Made by a program: the position numbers and the translations under genes
Source: Mangifera indica
Taxonomy: Eukaryota > Streptophyta > Magnoliopsida > Sapindales > Anacardiaceae
Direction of reading: 5' to 3'
DNA: 64,000 nucleotides
Assembly: GCF_011075055.1 (NCBI RefSeq)
Contig: NC_058152.1
Coordinates: 6,696,001-6,760,000 of the forward strand
Notes under the pieces: model-generated
Database searches by the model: none
What the model saw: the letters and a program-made list of their open reading frames with translations, nothing else
Told to the model about the DNA's origin: nothing
Part shown: positions 50,001-60,622 of the stretch, piece by piece
How the letters are laid out: each line of letters starts with the position of its first letter
How positions within the stretch are numbered: position 1 is the first letter of the stretch

Positions 50001-53000
50001 GAACCTAATTTTAACATAGCATTGTATTCCAGGAGGTGAAGCACCATCAGAAATCGATATCCATTCAATAAAATATTCATTTCAGTCTACATGAATCTCA
50101 TTTATTTTAATTCAAGTCAATAATTAAAATCCAGGTTCCTAACAGAATCCTTTGCCAAAATTTTCAAACATTCTCAAGCAAAGAAAAAATGAGAAGACAA
50201 TTCATCAACACAAACCATTCAAAGTCCTTATAAATTAAAATTCCACACTATAGAAGATATAAATAGAAAACAGAACTTCAATTAGAAATCATTGGGAAGC
50301 CAATAATCTGTATGCAAGGAAAAACATACAAAACAGAGAATCAACCAATAAATCCTCCCTAAAAAGCATTTTATTGTCATTGCCAACAGCATAACTCAAA
50401 TGAGAGAGTAAAAAAAAAAGAAAGAACCATAGCTTTTTGAGGACATTGGCATGTCTTAATTGTATAATGCTGGCAGTATATTCAGCTGATTAGTATAAAG
50501 GCAAACAGTACATTCAGATGGCATACATATCAAGCATATCAAGCATTACTTAAGTAAAATCTGCTTCAGTTGCTAAATAATATAATTACAATAGACATCA
50601 AAGGTGGTCCATTTATATGCATGAGACATTACCTGTAATAAAAGGTGGATCTGGCTCTCTTGTGCTATGTAATACAGTCGTTCCAGATAACACAGTGATA
50701 AATCCACAAAGCTCTGATGTTATACTACTTGCACTTTGCCCAGAATAATCCTAGTGCAACCGGACAGACAATTAGAGACATTATGATCCATCAGACTTAC
50801 CTGAACAAGTGTAAGTATGGCAGTGTATTTGAGGTTTGGCCTTTACCTTAAACATTATTGCGCTGGCGAATATTGTAAAAGATGTGAACAAAGCATAGTA
50901 TATAGGAGAAACAACTGCTGTGTTGAAAGTATCCAATGCCTGCAACCATGCCAAAATCAGAGATTATAGAAAGTTTGAACTGAAAAAATGAAAGCCAAAT
51001 CATAATAACTAGAGATTATATAAACTAAAACAAAAAGGTGATGGCCAAATCATCCTTTGTTTACCAATTGATCTATAAATTCTAAGAAACATTAGATAAT
51101 CTGATATCCTGCAGAAACAAGGACAAATGCTAATTGATAAATGTTTGAATATATTCCAAATATATGGTTTTATGGTTGCCCCATTTTCTAGATTGGTTTA
51201 CGTTCGAATACCAGTTTGGTTCGATTTTCGAATAATTTTGAACACCCTTAAGAATACATATTGGATAATATGGCCCATGAATTTAAGGCAATGAAAGGAT
51301 GTTTGAAAGAATGGAAGGAGATCATGAAATGGGGGGTGATTGAGGGAAATGATGAGATCAAAGCTCAACTACCATCGCCATTGTTTGAGGAGAAAGTTGC
51401 AAAAAGAGTGAAAATTGACGTGGAAGACAATGATATTGAGGTTGAATTTAGAAATGTTGGTGCGTTCTTGGTCGTGGATGATGTTAAATTTAGCAAGCAA
51501 AAAGTTGAGAGATTGGGATTTGAGGCATATGTAACGGTGTTTAGAATGAATGATGGCAAAGTGATGTTTTTGGCGATGGTCAACAACAACTTGACTAATG
51601 GCAAAATACATGGGATTTTTTCAAATAGGGTAGGAAGAAAGGTAAAAAAAAAAAAAAAAGAAAATCAAAATGGGTGTGTTTAAAAAAAAAAAAGACTTTC
51701 CAATCTTTCTCAGGGTGGTGTTCAAAGAAGGTAAAGCTAGGATTAAATAAGGATCAAATAATAATTATTGCAATAATAATAATAATATTATTATTATATC
51801 ATTAATTTATTAAGAAAATATTTTATATTGGATTTGAATAAGACATTTAAGATTAGGATTATGATAAAATAAATTATTTGAATAATATTTGAATTTGAAT
51901 GTTAGATATAGATAGAATAAATAGAGATGATTCGATTGAAGAAAGAAGAAAAATATTGTTATTTGGGTATTTTGAGCAACCTTTGACTGATAAAGAGGCT
52001 AAGACCTTTAAGAGGAGTTAACACCTCTTGTTACCAACATTGTTTTCTTTAAATATTAATAAAATTCATGTTAGATCACTAACATAAGGTCAAAAGTTCA
52101 ATTATATTTCCAATTCTAGAAAACTACAACAAACACACTTAGGAGATGAATTAGAACTCTATTGGGCAAATATTCAAGATCTAAATCTTGTTTTCAGCAA
52201 TATCACATATTTCTTGTCTAAAGACAATTAGTGACTTACACCTTAGCAGAAAGGAGATCTACTCTAGACACTTGCAACATGGTGCTTTTTTTCATTGTTT
52301 TGCAAGGATTATATACACACTTTTTTTAGCCTTCTGTACAATATTTTTTCCCTTCCCAAGAAAAATCCCTATATAGCAGATAGTTGGTCCACCATTGTTC
52401 TCTCTTTTTTTTCAATAATACAATATTTCCATATTAAACAAATTTTTTAGGGGAAAAAAAAAGCAAGATTAAAGGCATTAAGCATTCAAATCACACTGCA
52501 GAATTAAATGACTTTGATTTTCTAGATTAAATAGTTCAAGAATGAATCTACTTTTTGATCAATTAATTCTAATCTCAACCTTCCTCATAAGCACTTACTA
52601 CTACCCAAAAAAAATTGTCACAAAAACCTCAAAATGTTGAAGCAAACATTGAGAAATGTGACAACCCAACACGTTTTATCTCACCATTGACCACACCTTG
52701 CCAATCTAGGTCACATTTTGTCACCATTCATTTTTTGTTTTTTCTGATCTATACTAACTCTACTATGGAAGAATTGAAAGCATATTATAGTAGTATTCCA
52801 ATTCAATTCCCAAACTGACCCAATTATTCAAACATCTTTAGCCAGCCCCAAAAACTAGTTATGTCAGCATTTTTTAACGCCACCTAGAATACCACTTAAC
52901 CTAAGCCAAGAATGGCTTAATTTCTTCTTTTCCCAGACAACTTTCCAAAAGTTTACTCATCTTGCCTAACAATTACTCTAAAATGAATCATAAGAGTCAA

Positions 53001-56000
53001 ACTGGTCCTATGAGTGAGAATGATGCTTGAAGCAAGATTAAACATGATGGTGGCTATGATGCTAGAAGTGAGGGCAAACACAATGCTGAATATGGTGCCA
53101 GAAGTAAGGACCATATTAAAATCAATAAACCATCTCAAGCTAAAAGTGATCCTAAACTAGCAATTAATATTTATTTCATTGGTTAGGCCTCTTATAAATT
53201 GTATGTTCACTAAATTTTCTTCAAGATTAACTTACAATCCAATAATTAATTGTAAACACAATGTATACTCACTAAGGCATTTTTGAGCCTCTAGTAGTTT
53301 GTCCCAAAAATATCTTTGAACCAAGGATGAGCTTTAATTTGGCTTGCCTTTAGAGTACCAAGCATGTGCTCAACATCGCATAGCAGCCTAGTGATTAGAT
53401 TTTTTGCTTCAAGGGCCAACCTTGCCTCCTTTGGAAACTTCAACAACACTTCCAAAGCAATATAATCTAGTGTGCCAATGGTGGAATATGCCAATTTCCT
53501 CCTATTTATCTACCAACATTGTAATTTTTCAAGAGGGTTTCTTTAACGTCTCCCATTACCAAATTCTGGAAAGAGGCCATCAACATCCATTGATTCATTC
53601 AAATTCTTATCACCTAGAGCTCTGTTTTCATTCATAGCAGACAAATTTGTGTAGTCAAGAGGCTTGCAATGATGGGGAATGAAGGCATTCCAATTGTGGG
53701 AGGAAAATAAGGCTAAAACATAGAAGGAAAAAAGATTGGAAGAAAATTCGAGGTAAGAGAGAGGTTAAGTGGAAAAGATGAATGAGGAAGTTGAAGAAAT
53801 AAACCAAAGGCAAGAGGAAGGAAGGGTGGCTGACGTGGCAGCCAATGATGATGTGGCAACATGTTTCACGTTACATGACAGAGTGCTGTAGCATGCTTAT
53901 GTGACACGAAGTGACATGTTTCCTAGTTATGTAGAGTTTAATTTAATTTAATTTTCTTAATGTTATTGAGTCTTCAATTTAAAGTTAGTATCCTAGTTCA
54001 ATTTAGTCTTATATTAATATTAGTTTTCCTAATAGGTTTAAGAGTCTTACTTTGATTTAAGAAATAAAGAATTTTCAAGATATATTATTTAGGAAAACTC
54101 AATTTTATTTAAAAGTCTATTAATACTATTTTCTAGAGTCATAGCTTTCTAAAATTTGGAACAAATTAATATTCCTAATTCTAGTTAAATTAGTATCAAC
54201 AAGTTTTCCTATTTTAATAAGTTTTCATAGTCTAGTTAAGAAAATAAGCCTATGTAAAGGCATGAGTTATGTAATTCAATTCAATTAATCAATTCAAGTT
54301 ATTAATTAAATTTGTATTTGAGTTTTTTTAAAAATTCTTTGCAAATATTGCATCAAATTCCTGTTTATCCCTTTGTCAGTTGAACAATATCAGAGCATAA
54401 ACCCACTACGCTTGTCCTACATCATGCAAAAACTAAGACAGAAAGCTTCAAATGACCACTTTTGTCCAACAACTATTTGTTAAGCTTTACATCTCTATAA
54501 ATGTAGTTGTGCTTTTATGAATAGATCCTATGGCCAACACACTTTGAACAATGTAAAATCTACCAACAGATTCAATCAAGTCTCTTCCCTCATCAACAAA
54601 ATCATCAAGTCGCCTCCAATTAGATATTCCATAATTAGATACATGTATTTGACACCTTGATAGGAATAAAAGAGTTCACAGTGTTGTAACTGCCAACTTT
54701 AGCAAGCAAATTCCTTTTAGCTTTAACATGTTTGACTTGTTCCCAACAAAGCAATTCTAACTTATTCCATTTTTTCATGGCATAAAAATTGTCTAATTTC
54801 TCCTCTTGACAGAATCTAACTACAAGGGTGTTTGTAATAAAGCTAGCAAGACTTATTTGAGGGAATAACCGAGTGAACTGTTTTAAATTTTGACATTTGG
54901 CAAGTGGGTCTCTAAGATTGAGAGGCTTATGGTTGCTTTGAAGATGGGCTTTGCATTCAGTGATGATTCAATTGGAGAACAAAGACATACACCACCAGCC
55001 CTTAAGTGATGACCACCTCCTCCAGAACTGACATCTTTAGGGAAAACCCTATTAGTTGTAGCTTTGCATTGATTTTCAATAGAGAGAGGGTGGTCACTTT
55101 GCCTTAATTTACAACAAAGTTTGTCAAATTTTGTGAGGCAAAAATGGATTTAAGAGAAAAAGGAAAGGGCATACAAAGTGAAGGATTTATGGTATGAGTT
55201 ACTTGTGTGTAAGTCGGGTCTGATAGACTATTGGGTGGATTACGACTAGGAAAAATACGATTGTTATTGTGGTTGAATTGATTTGTAGAAGAATGAGACG
55301 ATGGATTGTATACTTGTGTGTTGGTTTGGGGAATGATTTGATGGGTTGGGTCGAGTTGAGTAAAGGTTTGGGTTGTACTAGTCAAAGTAATTGGGTTGCG
55401 TCAAGATTGCTTAAGTGAGTTTTGGTTGAAGATGCATGTGTAACTGGGTTGGGTTTGGTTAATAGAGCGTGACTTACGTTTTTTGTATAAGTGGGTTGGG
55501 TTTGATTAATAGAGTGTCAATTAGTGTTTTGTCTATAGTTGGAACGGATTTGGTCGAACATAGGTTAGGATAGGGGACAATAGATAGGCTTTGGAAACTA
55601 GTGTTGATTGGAGAAGGTAAAACCAATTAAGACAAGCCTCTGCTACACTTGTGAAACCCTCAAAAAAAAAAAAAAAAAGCTAAGGCTTGGATTAATTTGT
55701 TGGGTTGATTTCCTCTCCCATCAAATATAAACCTAGCTTGATAGTTCACCCACTCCAATTTCGTTTTCCTTGACATTTTCTTCGACAAAAAATGTAGATA
55801 ACTAAAACAATGGTCATTCCCAACAGTCATCGTCATCTTCATCATCCGGGGCAATGGACTACATTTTGACAATTGATTTTCATTAAATTCTATTGAGATA
55901 CCTTTAAAATCTCTCGATTCACCCTTTTGGATCATCATTGGCTTCGAAAATTTGCTAGAATTATTGCTTCGTGGTCAAAGTCAAATTTGTTGACTTATTG

Positions 56001-59000
56001 TTGTTATGTACTAATTTACAAATATTGTCACGTTGGAAGTTGTCGAATCAACTTCTCTCTTCTCTCACTTCTCATCACACACAATTAAGACGTTATCATC
56101 ATTAGATTCGTCCTCATCCACCAACAAGACCATTAATGACTTGAATTTATAGTCATGATTGGTCTTTATTAACTCTCACATCAAAGGCAATTTCCTTTCT
56201 CCCCCATAGGTCAAGCTTCAGTTTTTGTGAGTCACTAGACCAACAAACACCTCCAGCTCTCATCCTTCATGAAATCAAATTTGTCCATCATACTTGCAAC
56301 AACTTTGATACCAATTCGTTGGGATCCTACAAAATCAATCACTCCCAATCCAACATCTCAAAGACAACCAATTTTATGTAAATGAACACAATTTGATTAT
56401 ATTGTCCACACTCAAAGGCAAAAAGAAATACATAAAATAAACAAAACAAAAAGCAGCTACATAGCTACACCCTCCCTAAGCTTGGTACTCAAGAGAAAGG
56501 TTCTTTCCCCAAGTGTTTCCCACGATATTTTCTTACTTTTATCCTTTTCTTTTTGGGGTAAGTCCTTTTTTTTATCCTTACTCCTCTCATAATTGCCAAC
56601 CAATTTGCTGCCAAGTGTGCTGGTTGTCCCAAGTGGTTCCTCCTCCCTTTGGTGTGCCACATGTGTTCCCAATTTTGTATCCTATAGGTACAATTATGTG
56701 AGTCCTAACACCATCCCACAAAGAAAGGATGTCTTCCTTTCTCTTGATATAAATAGAACCTTCAATTCTTGAACCCAAATTACCCAAAACAATAAATTTC
56801 TGCACAACTTTATTTTTATCATCCTTCCAAAAAGTGTCCAAGAATTTTGAGAAAAAGGATTTGTCAGAGGTTGGATTGACCCAAGAAATTTTAGCTATTT
56901 GAATCAATTCAGACCAAAAACCAACAAGGGACAAGGATAAACAGTCTATTTTTTTCTTTTTTTAAGTGATACACCAAGAGGGAGTCAAAAACATACTAAG
57001 GAATGCATAGTGAAAATGTCACCTATAATGATTTTACTGTGAGCTAAAGCCCTAGCAAAAATTTAAGCCTTGCAAGGACATTGACCTTTCAAATTATTCT
57101 ATCCTACAACAAAGGAGAGTAAGAAAGCTCATTAATTAACAAAGAGAAATATGATTTACATAAAAATCAAGGAGAATCTAACTTCAATCCCACTGATTCT
57201 CTTTATGCTCATTAATAGGTACATTATCACTGAAACCAATAAAACATAAAGATCCTAGAAATCTATCTCATTCAAATTCCACAAAAGGTCAAAATTAAAC
57301 TTCCAATGTGGAGAGGGCAACCAAGAAAACTACTCTAGATTTGATAGAGACATTATGACATCTCAAATATCCATAAAGATGATAGAACATGCAACACAAA
57401 GGATTATCCTACAAACAAGCATATTCCAAAAGGCTAATGATATCCAAATTCCCAACTTCTAGCAGAATATAGATTTCCAAGATCTTCAAAAGGATCCATT
57501 AGCCATCATCTTAGAATCCCAACCATTTACATGAAAACTATATTTACTCTTTGTAAGCACAAACCATTAGGAGGAATTATGAGCATTTACTACCACAAAA
57601 TCAAAGAGCTAAAAGTTCAAACATGACATCGCATGTCTTTTAGCCCACTCTACTTTTACAATTCAACATTTCACAATTGCTCTATCCAATTAATTGACAA
57701 TTTTAAACCAAGAATACTTCCAAATAATGTCCTTAAATTATTCCAACTATATTTATGTAGTGAATCAAAAGGATTTCAGGTTATATAAATATAGAATTTT
57801 TAAGGCAAAGAAAAAGGAATAAGATTGCTTGAGGCATGCCAAAAAAATTCTAGGTTTTGCAGTGACAACAGTGATTCAACACTAGAAACTTGGAAGGAGA
57901 TATTATATCCTCAATTACCTGGTCCTGAAGAGATCTGATCCTCTACTTCTTAGTTGGGGTCAAACCATTCAAACTTTAAGAAAATATCATGTTATCAATG
58001 ACCCAGTGTATGAGAGAAACCATCATGGAAGATATCAGGATTTTGAAATTTTAAGAGAAGTATAAGAAATCGGGTTCTCATTCTGCCTAATGGAGTCCCA
58101 CATGTCAACTTAAAAGACACCAAAAAAAGTTAATATCATCTATTCACTAACGATAATCCCTCAGTTAGAGCAAATCTTTAAGCAAGACCATTGAGCAGCT
58201 CTCTCTGCTAATCATAGGCACTTTAACCGCTAACAATAACAATGACCCCATAATATTACTCTTACAATGAATAAGATACTGACCATGTTTAGATAGTTTA
58301 ATTGTGTGATGATACAGGTGATTGCAACCATTGCAAAAATCCATGTCTGAAAGTATTTGGCTTGGTTTATTCCCTCCAGTGTTAACTTTATTGCAATGCC
58401 AATGGCTTTAACACTCATAACCTGTACCAAAAAAAAAAAAAACCTCATTAAAACAGCATTGGGGTGATCCAAAATGTGAGGAAAAAATGAGCAGTGGAGC
58501 CGCAAATACTAACTGTCAAGGACCCAATTACAGAGCAAATCCCTATATATATCATTATGTTGGTTTGGCCATATCGAGGAGCACAATACAAGATCAATAC
58601 CAATGCTACAGCCACTACTGAGCCCACATACAAAAGAAATGCTGGAGAAAAGAAACAGATAAACCAGTCAGGAGATGAAGTTGGAATCACAGATGACAAA
58701 CATTTAACAACCAAAAAAAAAGAAAAAATGTGCAGCATACCAGGTTGCGTTGCTAACTCCCAAATTTCCTCAACTGAATCAATAGATTCCTCTTGTGGAG
58801 CATGAAGCACAATTACTACAGAACCCACTACACATAAAAGACACCCCAAAATTCCCATTTTGCCTAACTTCTCCTTCAATAAGAAATGCGCCAAAACAGC
58901 ACTGCCCATTTGTAAATAACTTTCAGACACCACAACTTAGGGTAAAACAAACAACAGTACAAAATAAGAACAAAACTTAATAAACTCAAATCACCTAACA

Positions 59001-59458
59001 ATGATACTCAATGCACCAAGTGGAGTAACTAGCGCGGCAGGAGCATAAATATATGCTACAAAATTTGCAATCTCACCCACAATCACTACAAAACCAAATA
59101 ATAATGATAATAACGGAAAATTTTAATAAAAAGGAAATAATCCGATAATTTAAAAAGAAAACAAAAACCTTACTAGTAACCATGCCGATCCACCATAGCG
59201 GCTCTAACAGATAACCATATCCTCCAGAACCTTAATTATTGAAAAATATATAAATTAATTCAATCTAAAAAGAATTAGTAAACGCAATACATATGTACAA
59301 AAATTTAAAAAGAAAAGTAAATGAAGAAGAAAGGTACTAGCACTAGGACCGTTGACACCAGCCTTTCTGAGGCCCTTCTTCTTGATGATGAAACTGGATC
59401 CTATAAAGGCACTTGAGACCACAGCCAGTAAAAACCCTTTGAGATTACTGGAGTACAT
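47073..59458 (-). CDS. NIPA: Magnesium transporter of the NIPA family, 9 exons
   Basis: Exons read on the minus strand: 59338-59458, 59174-59230, 58995-59085, 58741-58901, 58514-58641, 58284-58421, 50847-50939, 50633-50750 and 47073-47203. Phases agree and the total is 1038 nt (345 residues plus stop), the usual size. The start gives MYSSNLKGFLLAVVSSAFIG then SSFIIKKKGLRKAG, the family hallmark. Later motifs are VGEIANFVAYIYAPAALVTP, LGALSIIV, GILGCLLCVVGSVVIVLHAP, ALDTFNTAVVSPIYY and ELCGFITVLSGT. About nine hydrophobic segments are expected for this DMT-like fold in the plasma or endomembrane. Plant NIPA proteins are annotated as probable Mg2+ transporters. Introns 6 (50940-58283) and 8 (47204-50632) are swollen by transposons, yet splice sites and frame are intact. 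Confidence 0.95.
48425..48990 (+). pseudogene. Gag-like remnant in the LTR element
   Basis: A Thr/His/Pro/Ser-rich stretch precedes a segment reading GRITQFNGHTVAWIYQAKKY then FDMHKTP (about 48829-48906). This resembles the start of Ty3/gypsy-type gag domains (F-G-x-W-x-x-x-A-x-x-Y-F pattern). The frame ends at 48985-48987, where a TRIM insertion begins. No protease or polymerase follows. Confidence 0.5.
48970..49348 (-). mobile_element. TRIM element nested in the LTR element
   Basis: Two ~95-bp direct repeats (about 48974-49066 and 49256-49348) share ATATATT(G/A)(A/G)AC, TCA(A/C)ATAAAACCAA-type and AGRTTCAATC blocks. Between them is only ~190 bp. Beside the right repeat is CTCCGATATCATGTTGAA (about 49231-49249), which on the minus strand reads as a Met-tRNA primer site. 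The tiny size, paired short LTRs and primer site are the definition of a terminal-repeat retrotransposon in miniature. Confidence 0.65.
51261..51683 (+). CDS. Orphan 140-codon frame inside a NIPA intron
   Basis: An uninterrupted frame from ATG 51261 encodes a charged protein with ordinary composition (for example NDIEVEFRNVGAFLVVDD and MNDGKVMFLAMVNNN) and a Lys-rich end created by an A run. It lies antisense to the NIPA intron. Directly upstream (51190-51255) is hAT-like terminal text ending GAACACCCTTAAG. I recognise no domain. It could be a captured or retroposed gene piece or chance; no promoter or splice evidence is visible. Confidence 0.3.
   Translation: MDNMAHEFKAMKGCLKEWKEIMKWGVIEGNDEIKAQLPSPLFEEKVAKRVKIDVEDNDIEVEFRNVGAFLVVDDVKFSKQKVERLGFEAYVTVFRMNDGKVMFLAMVNNNLTNGKIHGIFSNRVGRKVKKKKKENQNGCV
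51700..53290. other. NIPA intron sequence, old repeats
   Basis: AT-rich intron sequence with ATT/AATA trinucleotide runs (51760-51800). Short frames at 52188-52376 and 52615-52818 lack recognisable domains. The segment 52980-53110 carries irregular repeats of GATGCTRGAAGTRAGG-like words. No gene is supported. Confidence 0.4.
53291..53494 (-). pseudogene. NDR-type protein kinase fragment with internal deletion
   Basis: The minus strand reads AYSTIGTLDYIALEVLLK then FPKEARLALEAKNLITRLLC then DVEHMLGT and QIKAHPWFKDI. These match the activation-segment (STVGTPDYIAPEVLL) and late kinase-domain/AGC-tail parts of plant NDR/LATS-like kinases. The ~50 residues normally between the two parts (including the DWWS box) are absent, joined without a frame change. 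Pro residues of the APE and TPDY boxes are replaced. It lies in a NIPA intron and is surely non-functional. Confidence 0.8.
53848..54400 (+). mobile_element. Candidate LTR and primer site
   Basis: A ~540-bp AT-rich block ends TTGTCAGTTGAACA and is followed by ATATCAGAGCATAA (54388-54401), a variant Met-tRNA primer site. Its left edge, near GATGTGGCAACATG, is uncertain and no matching second LTR was found, so this is probably an isolated LTR remnant of a retrotransposon on the plus strand. Confidence 0.35.
54401..56990 (-). mobile_element. Degenerate retroelement on the minus strand
   Basis: On the minus strand, GGATCCCAACGAATTGGTAT at about 56309-56328 resembles an LTR end plus a Met-tRNA primer site (AATTGGTATCAAAG), similar to the nested element at 10904. 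Downstream on the minus strand are weak frames: 55938-55660, and 55385-55104 (Asn/Gln/Ser/Thr-rich, gag-like composition). The minus-strand frame 56934-56587 would lie in the LTR. No polymerase motif was found, so this is a non-autonomous or deleted element. Confidence 0.35.
56991..58283. other. NIPA intron 6, distal part
   Basis: AT-rich intron sequence with A-rich words and no coding pattern. It ends at the donor of exon 6 (58284). Nothing else is supported. Confidence 0.5.
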
Positions 59459-59556
59459 CTATTTCTATTTTAATTTAATGCCGCTCATCACTTATTGATT
59501 TTGGTTTAATTTCATTGATTCAAGAATTTTTTTTTTTTTCTTCTTATTATTTTTCC

Positions 59557-59619
59557 AGGAGATGGACAAGGAGAAAGTGAAGACCGTCAGGAACGCTATT
59601 CGACTCTCTCATCTCAACT
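59557..59619 (+). CDS. Possible exon upstream of and divergent to NIPA
   Basis: A T-rich tract ending TTTTTCCAG (like a splice acceptor) is followed by GAG ATG GAC AAG GAG and a reading of MDKEKVKTVRNAIRLSHLN, then GTCAGT, a possible donor. Codon use here is GC-richer than the flanks, as in the host exons. It starts about 100 bp from the NIPA start codon on the opposite strand. I do not recognise the protein. Sequence beyond is AT-rich and then the Mutator-like element, so any gene would continue past it or has been cut off. Confidence 0.25.
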
Positions 59620-60622
59620 GTCAGTCTTCTACTTTTGTTCTATTAAATTTCCTTTTTATATTAATATGCACAATTAAAATTATGGGGATGTTAATTAAAA
59701 TAAGCGTCAATTTTTTTTAAATATTTTTAAGTAAATTTATAATGATATTGTTTTTTTAAATAAATTTATGAGAAATTAAAATAATTACCCCTTTTTGTGG
59801 GATAATATAAAATTTACCCTAAATTTTAGGGTTTAAGAAAAATATTCTCATATTAAAGGATTTAAATGAAAATACTTTAAAATCCCTATAAATACCAAAA
59901 CTACTATTTAAATTAAATTATTATTTTTTTAAGGGTAATAAACAAATTTACCCCTAATGTTGGAGTTTAAACAAAATACTTTTAATTTAAGGCATTTAAA
60001 TAAAAATATCTCAAAATAGTACCAAAATTACATTTCTTCTATTTCTATATAAACCATATATTTTCTTTTATTTTTAATATATTTGAGAGAGATTTCTGAA
60101 AAGAGAAAAAAAGTTCGTGTTCAGGATTTTGGGTGAGAAGAGAAAAGTTCGTCATTTCGAGGTATTTATCCTTACTATTACTTTAATCATTATTATTTTA
60201 TTAATAATGTAATTATATGTGATATTTTATATAATAAATTATAGTTGTGTATAATAAGTAAAATAATAAAAATTAGATAGATTATGTTACAAATATTATA
60301 GTAGCATAAGATAACATGATATTTGTTAATAAAGGGTGTTAGAGGATAGTTTTGATTAGATAATATTATAAGGTAAAATGATATTTTATAATGAAGGGTG
60401 TTAGAGATATGTTAGATAATATTTAGGAAAACATGATATTATACAATGTAAAGGTAAAGTGATATTTTCACAAATTAGTAAAACATTAATTAAAATATTT
60501 AAATAGACAAAATATATAATTAAATTATGGAATAAGTATAATTGTGCAATAGACATCTGTAAATAGTATTTTCACTTATATTATTTATGTTGATTATATA
60601 TTTTATTGTAAGATTAATCTAA

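Larger units (their letters stand above)
47709..50144 (+). mobile_element. Non-autonomous LTR retroelement in NIPA intron 8
   Basis: LTRs of 387 bp (47709-48095) and 342 bp (49803-50144) begin TGTTAAGCCC / TGTTAGGCCC and share GGGGAGCTTTTGA, ATTGTATTC, GCACCATCA and ATATCCATTCAA in order. A primer site TGGTATTAGAGCC follows at 48098, and a purine tract AAGAGGGAGG precedes the 3' LTR. Flanking GGATC (47704-47708) and GAATC (50145-50149) give a 5-bp target duplication with one mismatch. The interior is ~1.7 kb with only gag-like remains, so it is a short non-autonomous derivative. It lies opposite to NIPA. Confidence 0.85.

Noticed and set aside
53680..53790. Similarity to copia-internal sequence at 9830-9930
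   Set aside because: Shared AGGCTAAAACAT and AAGAGA(A/G)AGGTT-like words suggest relatedness, but the alignment is short and purine-rich, so I did not call a common element.
58494..58980. Plus-strand frames across NIPA exons 4-5
   Set aside because: They are antisense to clearly conserved transporter exons.
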